Shown here: one piece after another, positions 1-7,527 of the stretch | How positions within the stretch are numbered: position 1 is the first letter of the stretch | Layout: every line of letters begins with the position of its first letter | Assembly: GCF_003428875.1 (NCBI RefSeq) | Contig: NZ_QQRS01000005.1 | Coordinates: 83,456-147,455, forward strand | Reading direction: 5' to 3' | Length of the DNA: 64,000 nucleotides | DNA from: Planomicrobium okeanokoites | GTDB taxonomy: Bacteria; Bacillota; Bacilli; Bacillales_A; Planococcaceae | Made by a program: the position numbers and the translations under genes | The notes under the pieces: generated by a model | What the model was told of the DNA's origin: nothing | The model's input: the letters and a program-made list of their open reading frames with translations, nothing else | Databases searched by the model: none

Positions 1-520
1 CCACTTTATCCATGAACAACTCAGGACCGCCCAGGAAATCTGCGTTCGGCAATGTCAGCGTCGCGGTTTTCGCTTCTTCATCCACTTCGATATCATCTTC
101 CGTAATTTGCGAGAAATCGATTCCCGCGCGGACAGAGCCAGGGATTACGACAAGCAGCTCGCGTTTCGTCCCTGGAATATCCAATCCGATATCCTGCCCG
201 AATATCTGGTTGTCTTCCCGTTTGATGATGACTTTTGAGTAGGCTTCGGCGGTCGATAGTTCGTTGAGATCCTGCATTCTTTCAAGAAAAGCGCTTTTGC
301 TTTCAGTTGCTGTGCTGCCCTGTGAGATCATCCACCAGGTGCCGAGCGGCAATGCGACCAATAAAAGCAGAGCTATCAGAAGTAATACGAGAAACGAATT
401 ACGGAAAACGCCCATCATCACTTTCATTGATTTCCAGAATCCCGATTCTTCGGTCCCTTTTTTGCCTTTCATCTCTTCGAGCAAGCGTTCCATTTCCGTG
501 ATTTTCGGATCCTTCGCCAA
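1..520 (-). CDS. DUF4230 domain membrane-anchored protein (3' end outside window)
   Basis: The gene runs leftwards off the window, so only about 173 N-terminal residues are visible. I start it at a TTG at 518-520, because an AGAGGG ribosome binding site lies 8 bases upstream and no better in-frame start exists. The protein has a charged cytoplasmic N-terminus (residues 1-38), one membrane segment (about 42-65) and an extracytoplasmic part that resembles the start of DUF4230 domains (segment with VIIKREDNQIFG followed by beta-strand-rich sequence). DUF4230 proteins have no established biochemical function. The family call comes from recognition of the layout and short motifs, and the missing C-terminus prevents a length check. 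Confidence 0.7.
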   Translation of the reverse strand, partial: MAKDPKITEMERLLEEMKGKKGTEESGFWKSMKVMMGVFRNSFLVLLLIALLLLVALPLGTWWMISQGSTATESKSAFLERMQDLNELSTAEAYSKVIIKREDNQIFGQDIGLDIPGTKRELLVVIPGSVRAGIDFSQITEDDIEVDEEAKTATLTLPNADFLGGPELFMDKV

Positions 521-592
521 TTAACATCCCTCTTTCTATTTTTTTTCAGCTGATTGTCGTGTTACGATATTTCTATAAAAGGAGCGTTGCCC

Positions 593-847
593 ATGGCTGA
601 ATGGCTTAATAAAATCAAAACCGTTTCCTCAACCAAAGGCGAATCTGCGCCTGAAAGCGCAAAAAGCGCAGGTGTTGGCTGTCTTGCTGTCGTAATTGCA
701 ATTGCTACCATTTTAACATTCCTGATAGCATTTGGTCTTTTCAGAAGCGGCCACTGGATCATGGGAAGCTTCGCTTTATTGTTTGCGGCAATCGGCGCTC
801 TCACTTCAGTACTGCTGCTATGGCCTCAAAAGCCCAATAGATTGTAA
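593..847 (+). CDS. small two-helix membrane protein, unknown function
   Basis: An 84-residue protein. The ATG at 593 has an AAAAGGAG site 8 bases upstream, which favours it over the longer reading from 554. There is a short polar N-terminus (1-26), then two hydrophobic segments at about 27-50 and 55-77, and a short basic tail. No family was recognised. It lies divergent from the DUF4230 gene and ends 63 bases before pdxK, whose putative -35 element overlaps its stop codon. It may be transcribed separately from pdxK. Confidence 0.75.
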   Translation: MAEWLNKIKTVSSTKGESAPESAKSAGVGCLAVVIAIATILTFLIAFGLFRSGHWIMGSFALLFAAIGALTSVLLLWPQKPNRL

Positions 848-869
848 AAGCAGAGCTTTTTGTTAAAAT
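842..869 (+). promoter_or_regulatory. putative sigma-A promoter of pdxK
   Basis: TTGTAA (842-847) and TAAAAT (864-869) are separated by 16 bases. The pdxK start lies 42 bases beyond. The -35 overlaps the stop codon of the preceding small gene. This is a pattern match only. Confidence 0.35.
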
Positions 870-910
870 GAAACATAGCAAACATTCTATCTATTAAAGG
901 GGTTATATAC

Positions 911-1744
911 ATGTCACTCAAAAAGACTTTAACAATTGCAGGATCCGATACATCCGGCGGTGCCGGCATCCAGGCTGACCTCAAAACTTTCCAGGAGCAT
1001 GGAACATACGGTATGAACGCTTTGACGGTCATCGTCACCATGGACCCGAATAATAATTGGAGCCACGGTGTCCACCCGATTCCGGTTGATACTTTAAAAA
1101 CGCAAATGACCACTGCTTTTTCCACAGGCATTGACGCGTTGAAAACCGGCATGCTGCCGACTGCTGAAATCATCCAGGCAGCGGGAGAAGCGATTGCCGC
1201 TTCCGGCATCAAAGATGTTGTCATCGACCCGGTTATGGCATGCAAAGGCGAAGCGGAAGTCATGTTCCCAGAAAATGTCGATGCCATGATCAAGTATTTA
1301 TTGCCATACGCAAAAGTCGTTACACCAAACCTTGTCGAAGCTGGCGAATTATCACGCCTTGGCCGGATAAGTACGGTCGAAGAAATGCAGGCGGCCGCTG
1401 AAAAAATCCATGAAAACGGCGCTAAATTCGTGGTTGTTAAAGGCGGCAAACAATTGAAGCATGAAAAAGCGGCAGATTTGCTGTACGACGGTGAGAAGCA
1501 TTATTTGCTGACTGCACCGAAGACAGATACGAACTACAACCACGGCGCAGGCTGTACATTCGCCGCTGCCATCACAGCCAATATCGCTAACGGGCAATCT
1601 GTGAAGGATGCCGTATTGAACGCTAAAATTTTCGTCTCGGCTGCCATCGAACATGGCTGGAAGCTGAACGAATACGTTGGCCCCGTCATGCACGGCGCTG
1701 CCAATAAATTCCCGAAAACAGAAGTGGAAGTAGTGGAATTGTAA
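911..1744 (+). CDS. pdxK: pyridoxine/hydroxymethylpyrimidine kinase (PdxK/ThiD-like)
   Basis: A 277-residue ribokinase-fold kinase that phosphorylates pyridoxine, pyridoxal or pyridoxamine (B6 salvage); ThiD-type relatives act on hydroxymethylpyrimidine. The N-terminal substrate motif GSDTSGGAGIQADLK starts near residue 11. The C-terminal anion-hole motif GAGC lies at 212-215, with the Cys that is typical of the Bacillus PdxK branch. Length and overall order match PdxK of Bacillus subtilis. An AAAGGGG site precedes the ATG at 911. No thiamine genes are adjacent, which supports the B6-salvage reading over thiamine synthesis. The gene is followed by a strong terminator shared with the convergent acetyltransferase gene. 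Confidence 0.88.
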   Translation: MSLKKTLTIAGSDTSGGAGIQADLKTFQEHGTYGMNALTVIVTMDPNNNWSHGVHPIPVDTLKTQMTTAFSTGIDALKTGMLPTAEIIQAAGEAIAASGIKDVVIDPVMACKGEAEVMFPENVDAMIKYLLPYAKVVTPNLVEAGELSRLGRISTVEEMQAAAEKIHENGAKFVVVKGGKQLKHEKAADLLYDGEKHYLLTAPKTDTNYNHGAGCTFAAAITANIANGQSVKDAVLNAKIFVSAAIEHGWKLNEYVGPVMHGAANKFPKTEVEVVEL

Positions 1745-1763
1745 TTTCCTGATTTCACACATG

Positions 1764-1800
1764 AAAAAGGAGGACGCTGAAAAATGCGTCCTCCTTTTTT
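1764..1800. terminator. bidirectional intrinsic terminator
   Basis: A perfect 14-bp stem, AAAAAGGAGGACGC with loop TGAAAAAT and its complement, ends in a T-run. It lies between the convergent pdxK and GNAT genes and has A/T tracts on both sides. Confidence 0.9.
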
Positions 1801-2689
1801 ATTCCTGCAACTCTTTTTTCATAAACACCTGCGAAATATTCTTTTCAAACCCTCTGTCCCGAAGGACCTTATAAGTTGCAGCATTTGCGGTTACCGGAAC
1901 ATTGACCGCTGTCCGGCTGATTGGATCTGCGAAATTTTCAAAGACGCTGTTTAAAAGTGCATTTGTAATTTCTTCCCGCTCCATCTTATCAGGCGCCGTT
2001 TCGCATTGATACAGAATTGTTCGGGTATGATTCCCCTGCTCATCGGTCAGTTTCCTGAAAAACGCATAACCGGCGGCTCTCCCTTCATCATTGAAGGCGA
2101 TCATCCCTTCACCGTCCCGAACGCTTTGCCACTGGGTCTGCCACGGAAAATCACCACGGTAAAATGGCAGCCGTCCGATTTCTTCCGGATCCGCTTTTCG
2201 GATATTATATTCTCTTGTGTCACTTGGTACTTTCCTTTCAACCGCGCCGTCCAGCTTCATGAAATGAAGTTCATCCACAATTTCATAACCCAGTTTTTTA
2301 TATAATTCGATTGCTTTTTCATTGCCTGAGATCGCTTCAAGAGTCGCCACTTCAACATCCTGTTCGTTCAGGATTTGAAGCGTCTTTTCCATTAACAGCT
2401 TGCCGACCCCTTTTTTGCGCCAGGACATTGCGACCCCCGTGCCGCCGTTCCAGCCAATTTTTCTGCCTGCTGATTCCCGTGTTCCGTTAAGCACAAGGCC
2501 CACAGGTTCCTCGCCGTCGAACGCCACGACGGACAAGTCTCCTGAAAGGCCTTCCTGATCCATTCTCTTTTTAAAAGCTTCGGGTGTTGTCGTCATATCA
2601 AAATGATAGCCTTCAAACCCTTTATTCCATGCTTCCACCCCTTGTTCAATCGTGCATTCTGACAACCTTCTGATTTCTACCACGTTCAT
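1799..2689 (-). CDS. tandem-domain GNAT family N-acetyltransferase
   Basis: A 296-residue protein with two GNAT (acetyl-CoA dependent) folds. Domain 1 (about 1-150) carries a clear acetyl-CoA loop, RKKGVGKLL, followed by the typical alpha/beta C-terminal pattern ending in KAIELYKKLGYEIVDEL. Domain 2 (about 160-296) is more divergent. Substrate cannot be told from sequence. The gene is a single unit on the minus strand, divergent from the PadR operon and convergent with pdxK. The same two-domain layout recurs in the acetyltransferase at 41765-42604, but the two are not close copies. Confidence 0.85.
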   Translation of the reverse strand: MNVVEIRRLSECTIEQGVEAWNKGFEGYHFDMTTTPEAFKKRMDQEGLSGDLSVVAFDGEEPVGLVLNGTRESAGRKIGWNGGTGVAMSWRKKGVGKLLMEKTLQILNEQDVEVATLEAISGNEKAIELYKKLGYEIVDELHFMKLDGAVERKVPSDTREYNIRKADPEEIGRLPFYRGDFPWQTQWQSVRDGEGMIAFNDEGRAAGYAFFRKLTDEQGNHTRTILYQCETAPDKMEREEITNALLNSVFENFADPISRTAVNVPVTANAATYKVLRDRGFEKNISQVFMKKELQE

Positions 2690-2772
2690 ATCCCCTTTGT
2701 TTCGATTCTTTTCATTTTAAATAAATTCGCTGCGATCCTTAAAAGTTCCTTCTTCCAAAACACTATCTTGTT

Positions 2773-2828
2773 TTACAAAGTAGTTGACTCTGGTTTCGGC
2801 GTTATGCTATATTGTATTACAAAGTAGT
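2773..2828 (+). promoter_or_regulatory. padR promoter flanked by a duplicated operator-like repeat
   Basis: A TTGACT (2784-2789) and TATATT (2808-2813) pair has 18-base spacing. The 12-mer TTACAAAGTAGT occurs exactly twice, at 2773-2784 abutting the -35 and at 2817-2828 just after the -10. The second copy overlaps an inverted repeat, TTGTA-T-TACAA (2812-2822). PadR-type repressors usually control their own gene, so these are likely the binding sites. Confidence 0.7.
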
Positions 2829-2879
2829 AACATCACAGCTGAGTATCTTGCTAAACAATATAGCGGAAGAGGTGAAGGA

Positions 2880-3203
2880 ATGTCATCCAGTCAGATGCTT
2901 AAAGGAATTCTCGATGGCTGCCTGCTGGCCATTATCAGCAAAGGCGAAACATATGGTTATGAGATGATTGAGAAACTGGAGCTTTACGGCTTCAGGATGG
3001 TCAGTGAAGGCAGTATTTATCCCGTACTCCTGAGGCTGCAAAAAGAAGGGTTCGTGAAATCGGTCATGAAAGAATCCCCCAGCGGGCCAAAGCGGAAATA
3101 TTACACACTCACTCCAAGCGGTGAAAATGAATTTCATGAATTTAAAGAGCGCTGGGAAAGTCTATCTGAATCTGTCAACCGACTGGTAAAGGAGGAAATT
3201 TAA
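2880..3203 (+). CDS. PadR family transcriptional regulator
   Basis: A 107-residue winged-helix protein of the short PadR type. I start at the ATG at 2880, preceded by GAGGTGAAGG; a longer reading from 2784 would begin inside the promoter. The order is PadR-like: helix with QMLKGILDGCLLAIIS, then GETYGYEMIEKLE, recognition helix with SEGSIYPVLLRLQKEG, and wing with GPKRKYYTLTPSG. Its stop codon abuts the ATG of the next gene, so the two are translationally coupled. Short PadR genes paired with HAAS/DUF1700-type membrane genes are common in Firmicutes. It probably represses its own operon through the duplicated site upstream. Confidence 0.9.
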   Translation: MSSSQMLKGILDGCLLAIISKGETYGYEMIEKLELYGFRMVSEGSIYPVLLRLQKEGFVKSVMKESPSGPKRKYYTLTPSGENEFHEFKERWESLSESVNRLVKEEI

Positions 3204-3965
3204 ATGAGGTTATCAAAAGAAAGTGAAGAATTCATCGCCAACTTGAGGTTGTATTTAATGACTTCAGGAAAAAAAGATTCGGAGATCAAAGACATTGCAG
3301 AGGAATTGCGTGCACATCTTGAAGAAGCTGAAAGCCGCGGCAAAAATTTGGACAGTGTTACAGGCGGGTCCCCAGAAGCATATATGAAAAATGTCAGCAG
3401 CGAGATGATCACAGATTTTTACGGGCTCATCAAATTCATGCCGATGTTCATCCTTCTGTTAATCGCCTATTTCATCACCGGTTCAGCCATCAGAGGGGAA
3501 CTGAGCTTCTCGTTATTGAAACTGGCCGCTTTTCCTCTGATCGGAGTGGCAAGCATCGCAGCATATATCGTCACTTTCCGAAAGATGGCAGTGAAAAAAT
3601 GGTCCAAGAAAAAGGAATTTATCATCTTCATCAGCATTCAATTGATTACGGTCGGATTGATGTCTGCTGTACTGTTACTTGATATCTTCTATTTCGAGCC
3701 GTTCTATATCCCATCCAGAGAAGTGATGTGGATCATTGCCGCCCTGGGAGTCCTTATTTTCATTATCGGGGCCATCTGGTCCAAAACTTGGATTACAATC
3801 ATTCTTCCCCTGTTCTTGTTCGGCCCTGATTTTGTCATGAGTTTTATGGACATTGATGAAATGACTGCTTTGTATGTAAGTATGGGAACTTTCGTAGGCG
3901 GTTTCGTCCTGTTTATGCTGTACTTGCTGATCCAAAATAAAAAACAAAACCCTCGCTATTCGTGA
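3204..3965 (+). CDS. HAAS-domain membrane protein, partner of PadR
   Basis: A 253-residue protein that begins directly at the stop codon of padR. Residues 1-60 form a charged helical domain of the HAAS type (helices containing SEEFIANLRLYL and IAEELRAHLEEAESRG). About six hydrophobic segments follow, between residue 75 and the C-terminus. HAAS domains are characteristic of membrane proteins encoded with PadR regulators, but their molecular role is unresolved. The last codons lie inside the terminator hairpin. The family assignment rests on context plus the N-terminal pattern, not on a catalytic motif. Confidence 0.75.
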   Translation: MRLSKESEEFIANLRLYLMTSGKKDSEIKDIAEELRAHLEEAESRGKNLDSVTGGSPEAYMKNVSSEMITDFYGLIKFMPMFILLLIAYFITGSAIRGELSFSLLKLAAFPLIGVASIAAYIVTFRKMAVKKWSKKKEFIIFISIQLITVGLMSAVLLLDIFYFEPFYIPSREVMWIIAALGVLIFIIGAIWSKTWITIILPLFLFGPDFVMSFMDIDEMTALYVSMGTFVGGFVLFMLYLLIQNKKQNPRYS

Positions 3966-3975
3966 GGGTTTTGTT
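3943..3975. terminator. intrinsic terminator overlapping the padR-operon stop codon
   Basis: A perfect 12-bp stem, AACAAAACCCTC and its complement, with a 9-base loop. The TGA stop of the membrane protein falls at the loop/stem border. A-rich and T-rich arms allow it to serve the convergent permease operon too. Confidence 0.85.
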
Positions 3976-3991
3976 CTGCCTAATTTTCATC

Positions 3992-5011
3992 TTACTTTTC
4001 AGCTTTTATCATTTCCTGCTCTTTGATCCTCACCATATTATTGCGTAGCTGCTCCCGGTTCCATTCGACTGCCGGTTCCTCGACTTTCGCTTTGCGCAAT
4101 TTTTTAACTTTCGGATTTTTGGAACGCAGATAGCCTTCCATCATCATCGACACGGCGAAAATCGTCAGGCCGATGAAAAGTACCGGGGCAAGCGGAAGCC
4201 AAGGGGCACTCTGAAGATAGCGGAAAGTTGATCCGAACAACCCTGCCCATTCATAGGAAATTGACATTGGCGGATCGCCGAACATCGGATCATAGCTGAC
4301 CTTTGTTCCTCCCAGGAATAATTTCAGAAGACCAAGATGGGCAAAAACGATGAATGTCTCCATGACCTGCTGTCCATATAATACGGCGATTTTTTCCCGC
4401 ATCTGCGGATACAGATGCTTACGGATGATACGCAACCGTCCGGCTCCGAGCGTTTTCGCCGCCAGGATGAATTCCTTATCACGCAGCAACGCGGCTTCAT
4501 TGGCAATCAATATAGCAACGATCGGAACCGTCAACAACGCCATAATAACAACTTGAATGCCGATCCGTTCCCAAATGGTATTTGTAAAACCTTCCTGCGG
4601 CATCCACAGGACTGGCGTCAAAACAAATGCTGCGAACAGCGTCAGCGGAATATAGTGCATCGAGTCGGCAAGGCTTGAAATCCATTTACGGTGCTTATCC
4701 AGATAGGTGCCCAGTATATAACCAAGCGGAACAGCGATCAGCATACGCAATGCTCCTACCGCTAAAGCGGCAAGGATCGTATATTTTGCCCCAAGCATCA
4801 GCTTGCCGACAAGGTCATATCCGAATTCATCGGAGCCAAGCGGGAATTGCCAATTCGGCGAGATTGGCGCGCCTTCCACCGCACGCCCGCCTTCCATGAT
4901 GTAATAAATCTGGCGTGGAACATTACCCCAAATCCATTCATAGACGAAACTGCCTGCAAGGAAGAAGGCGATAATGCTGAACCCAATAACGAAATAAGGC
5001 TGTTTCCACAT
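3992..5011 (-). CDS. ABC transporter permease, oligopeptide type (second subunit)
   Basis: A 339-residue membrane protein of the OppC/DppC type. The N-terminus has one membrane segment followed by an extracytoplasmic loop with the family-typical PLGSDEFGYDLVGKLMLGAKYTI pattern. The core permease has about five more segments. An EAA-like cytoplasmic loop is visible around AAKTLGAGRLRIIRKHLYPQM. The charged C-terminal tail (about 290-339) is longer than usual. It starts directly after the stop of the first permease. Neither an ATPase nor a substrate-binding protein gene lies nearby, so the substrate is unknown. An AGGGGGAGGT-type ribosome binding site overlaps the end of the upstream gene. Confidence 0.85.
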   Translation of the reverse strand: MWKQPYFVIGFSIIAFFLAGSFVYEWIWGNVPRQIYYIMEGGRAVEGAPISPNWQFPLGSDEFGYDLVGKLMLGAKYTILAALAVGALRMLIAVPLGYILGTYLDKHRKWISSLADSMHYIPLTLFAAFVLTPVLWMPQEGFTNTIWERIGIQVVIMALLTVPIVAILIANEAALLRDKEFILAAKTLGAGRLRIIRKHLYPQMREKIAVLYGQQVMETFIVFAHLGLLKLFLGGTKVSYDPMFGDPPMSISYEWAGLFGSTFRYLQSAPWLPLAPVLFIGLTIFAVSMMMEGYLRSKNPKVKKLRKAKVEEPAVEWNREQLRNNMVRIKEQEMIKAEK

Positions 5012-5875
5012 TTATACCTCCCCCTTTCCGCGCATCCGGCGCACAAAATACCATTCGCCGAAGCTATACAAAAAGAACATCGGCAGGAAAAAACTGAATA
5101 CAGTAACCAGGAACCCGGCTGGGTACATATTATCGCGAAGAAACAGCATGATGCCAGGCAAATTGAACATCAGTTCCAGGATGAAGAGATTCGACAGCAT
5201 GAACCACATCGTTTTCTTGGACTGGAAAAAGACGCTGATGATGGCATTGCGGAACATGTGGACCAGGACGATATAGACTTTTGAAAAGCCGAGTGCACGG
5301 GCAAGGTCCACATACATCTGGCGTTCTTCTTCCTGAAACGTCAGCATCGCCAGACGGTACAATTGGATGGTCGGCAGAATGGCCAGGCACAGCACCGGAA
5401 GCCAGTAAATCCGGTCGTCCCCTACTGCGGCTATTTGGGAAATCAGAATTCCTGTCTGCTTGAAAAACAGGACAACCGCCAGCTGAGCCAGCATGATGAT
5501 CAAAAGGTCTGGAACCGACTCCAGAAAATAGAGAGCCATCTTCACTCTTTCCCGAGCTTTTTCTGAAAGCAGCATCGTAATGATCGTTAACCCTAAAGAA
5601 ACTATCACTGCCACCAGCAAAGCCAAAAACAGGATCTGCAGTGAGTAAGTTATGTATTCAAAAACATTCGGAAATAATGGCATCGGCCTTTGTGCACGGT
5701 AATTGAAAAAAGCGATTTCATTGATCGGCCACAGTTCCTGCAAAGTTGTCTGAATGGATTCGAAATATATCTTCCATCTCCATTCCTTTTGTAGCCAGCC
5801 GGCTATCAGAACCGGCAAACTGCTGGCAAGGATAATTCCTCCGACAGCAATAAAAAACTTCAGCAATAATTTCAT
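5012..5875 (-). CDS. ABC transporter permease, oligopeptide type (first subunit)
   Basis: About 287 residues when started at the internal ATG (reading MKLLLKFF), which has AGAGG placed correctly upstream; a 13-residue longer start exists at 5914. Membrane segments lie at about residues 5-25, 80-110, 125-150, 165-190, 225-245 and 255-275. An EAA-like loop reads ARALGFSKVYIVLVHMF, the signature of OppB/DppB-type permeases. It is the first gene of a two-gene operon with the following permease. It must borrow ATPases and a binding protein from elsewhere in the genome, or work in a reduced system. Confidence 0.8.
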   Translation of the reverse strand: MKLLLKFFIAVGGIILASSLPVLIAGWLQKEWRWKIYFESIQTTLQELWPINEIAFFNYRAQRPMPLFPNVFEYITYSLQILFLALLVAVIVSLGLTIITMLLSEKARERVKMALYFLESVPDLLIIMLAQLAVVLFFKQTGILISQIAAVGDDRIYWLPVLCLAILPTIQLYRLAMLTFQEEERQMYVDLARALGFSKVYIVLVHMFRNAIISVFFQSKKTMWFMLSNLFILELMFNLPGIMLFLRDNMYPAGFLVTVFSFFLPMFFLYSFGEWYFVRRMRGKGEV

Positions 5876-6015
5876 ATGCCCCATCCTCTTTTGTTGGAAA
5901 ATTCTCTCTTTCATTATTCTACCATTATTTCGGAATCCGTAGAGCTAACTAATCGCAATCTCGGTATTTTTTCCATATACTTAAAAGATACGGATTGTTT
6001 GAGGAGGATTTTATC

Positions 6016-6366
6016 GTGGAATTAGTCGAAGTGAAGAAATTGCAGGTCCAATTGGACGCGTTCGCCGGGAAAGATGTATATCTTCACCTGGAGACCACGA
6101 ACGGATCTTACGCCAGCCATTTTAATGAAGCATTTTTCAATGCCGGAGCTTTCATCCGCAATGTTGTCATTAATTATGAGTTAGGCAAAGTAGTCGGGGA
6201 CAGCCCGCACCGTGTCGGCTTGAAACTGCCGCATGGCTGGGTTTACGCGCAAGGCATCACCCATTATGAAATGGATGATCAGGGACGGCTGCTGCTTGCA
6301 GGGCATGACGGAACAGGGAAATTGGCGGTTGCGCTGCAGATCAGCGAAACACCGTTCAGTTATTAA
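6016..6366 (+). CDS. yojF: YojF family protein (DUF1806)
   Basis: A 116-residue protein, the same length as Bacillus subtilis YojF. I choose the GTG at 6016 because GAGGAGGA sits 7 bases upstream; the longer ATG reading would place the ribosome binding site inside the gene. There is no known catalytic motif. It is followed after 12 bases by bshB2, exactly as in Bacillus (yojF-yojG). The conserved pairing suggests a role in bacillithiol metabolism, which is inference. Confidence 0.88.
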   Translation: MELVEVKKLQVQLDAFAGKDVYLHLETTNGSYASHFNEAFFNAGAFIRNVVINYELGKVVGDSPHRVGLKLPHGWVYAQGITHYEMDDQGRLLLAGHDGTGKLAVALQISETPFSY

Positions 6367-6378
6367 GGGGGACTCGAA

Positions 6379-7068
6379 ATGACAATACCAAAAGAGCGAC
6401 ACGTATTGGTGGTGTTCCCTCACCCGGATGATGAAGCGTTCGGTGTGTCCGGAACAATGACTACACATATCAACCAGGGTACGCCGGTTACATATGCCTG
6501 CCTCACACTTGGTGAAATGGGTCGGAACTTAGGAAACCCGCCGTTTGCGACTCGGGAGTCACTTCCTGAAATACGCAAAAAAGAATTGAAAGCTTCTGCT
6601 GAAGCCATCGGTCTGACCGATTTGCGGATGATGGGGCTGCGTGATAAAACGATTGAATTCGAAGACGACGAAAAAATGGTTGGCATGATGACGGAGCTGA
6701 TTGAAGAATTGAATCCTTCCCTGATCATCACCTTCTATCCGAAATTCGCAGTCCATCCGGATCATGAAGCGACTGCACGTGCGGTAGTAAGGGCTGTTCG
6801 CCGGATGAAAGACCGTCCGAAACTCCATTGCGTGGCATTTGCCAATAACACACTTGAAGTTCTGGGCAATCCGGACATCGTTTACGATATTACACCTGTC
6901 AGAGACCATAAGATGGCGTCCATGAAAGCGCACATTTCACAAACAGCCTGGATGCTTGAAGAGATGGAACACAAACTGGCGCAAGGTGATACCGAAACTG
7001 AAAATTGGCTCACGAAAGAGCGATTCTATAATTACCGCTGGGAAGATGATTTCGAATCGTCTTTCTGA
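6379..7068 (+). CDS. bshB2: bacillithiol biosynthesis deacetylase BshB2
   Basis: A 229-residue LmbE/PIG-L-type zinc deacetylase. It removes the acetyl group from N-acetylglucosaminyl-malate in bacillithiol synthesis, producing the glucosamine-malate that BshC joins to cysteine. The signature zinc/catalytic motif PHPDDE lies at about residues 14-19, and the second ligand motif HPDHE near 128. An AGGGGGACTCG region upstream includes the ribosome binding site. It is in operon with yojF and ends in a strong terminator. The partner genes bshA, bshB1 and bshC are not in this window. Confidence 0.92.
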   Translation: MTIPKERHVLVVFPHPDDEAFGVSGTMTTHINQGTPVTYACLTLGEMGRNLGNPPFATRESLPEIRKKELKASAEAIGLTDLRMMGLRDKTIEFEDDEKMVGMMTELIEELNPSLIITFYPKFAVHPDHEATARAVVRAVRRMKDRPKLHCVAFANNTLEVLGNPDIVYDITPVRDHKMASMKAHISQTAWMLEEMEHKLAQGDTETENWLTKERFYNYRWEDDFESSF

Positions 7069-7076
7069 GTAATTTG

Positions 7077-7118
7077 CACCCTTATTTTCTTAATTGAAAA
7101 TAAGGGTGTTTTTTTTTT
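7077..7118 (+). terminator. intrinsic terminator of yojF-bshB2
   Basis: A perfect 13-bp stem, CACCCTTATTTTC, with loop TTAATT, is followed by ten T residues. Confidence 0.93.
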
Positions 7119-7176
7119 CGCTTCTACAATAGTATGGACTTATGAGTTTATTAAATCTTTGCAATCAGAATAGCTG

Positions 7177-7295
7177 TGTCCAGACTCCAGCGCCCAGCTC
7201 TTCGGGTCATAAGCCAGCCCATCTCTGCGGTCAGGACCGCGCCGCTGTTCTGTCTTATGCCTTTCAGAGCTAAACGGGCGCTTGCGCTTTTCTAG
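7177..7295. repeat. dispersed intergenic repeat, copy A (type 1 centre)
   Basis: The left flank TGTCCAGACTCCAGCGCCC continues into AGCTCTTCG. The right flank reads AGCTAAACGGGCGCTTGCG and then CTTTTCTA. The flanks are partly complementary to each other (AGCGCCC with GGGCGCT). The centre contains arms resembling CATAAGCC and TCTTATGCC. Copy B follows immediately and copy C lies inverted at 39319. No coding potential was seen. The layout resembles short, non-autonomous palindromic repeats known in Bacillaceae and Planococcaceae genomes. Confidence 0.8.
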
Positions 7296-7417
7296 TGTCC
7301 AGACTCCAGCGCCCAGCTCTTCGAGTCGCTTCAGCCTTGCCGTCAATGGCAAAAAACGCCATTACCGGCAAGGCTTCCAGCGCTTGTCAGGGCTAAACGG
7401 GCGCTTGCGCTTTTCTA
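7296..7417. repeat. dispersed intergenic repeat, copy B (type 2 centre)
   Basis: The same flanks as copy A, with a different centre: GTCGCTTCAGCCTTGCCG, a spacer containing TGGCAAAAAACGCCA, then CCGGCAAGGC, which forms its own hairpin. It abuts copy A directly in the same orientation. The region 7119-7527 otherwise holds only the yjiH promoter area. Confidence 0.8.
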
Positions 7418-7446
7418 TTGTTATCAGATAAAATAAACAATATTAC

Positions 7447-7460
7447 TGAAAGCGTTCTCG
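7447..7460 (+). promoter_or_regulatory. cre-like CcpA operator upstream of the YjiH gene
   Basis: TGAAAGCGTTCTCG matches the catabolite-responsive consensus TGWAANCGNTNWCA except at the last base. It lies just upstream of a TATAAT (7476-7481). No convincing -35 is visible at 17 bases, so control by CcpA at this promoter is inference. Confidence 0.55.
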
Positions 7461-7527
7461 CGGGGAAGAATGCTGTATAATCAGTAGTTATAATGTGTTT
7501 TTATGCACAAAGAAAAGGGGAAAATCA

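Noticed and set aside
826..1449. Long minus-strand frame opposite pdxK
   Set aside because: It mirrors pdxK codons, and pdxK has clear motifs and a ribosome binding site.
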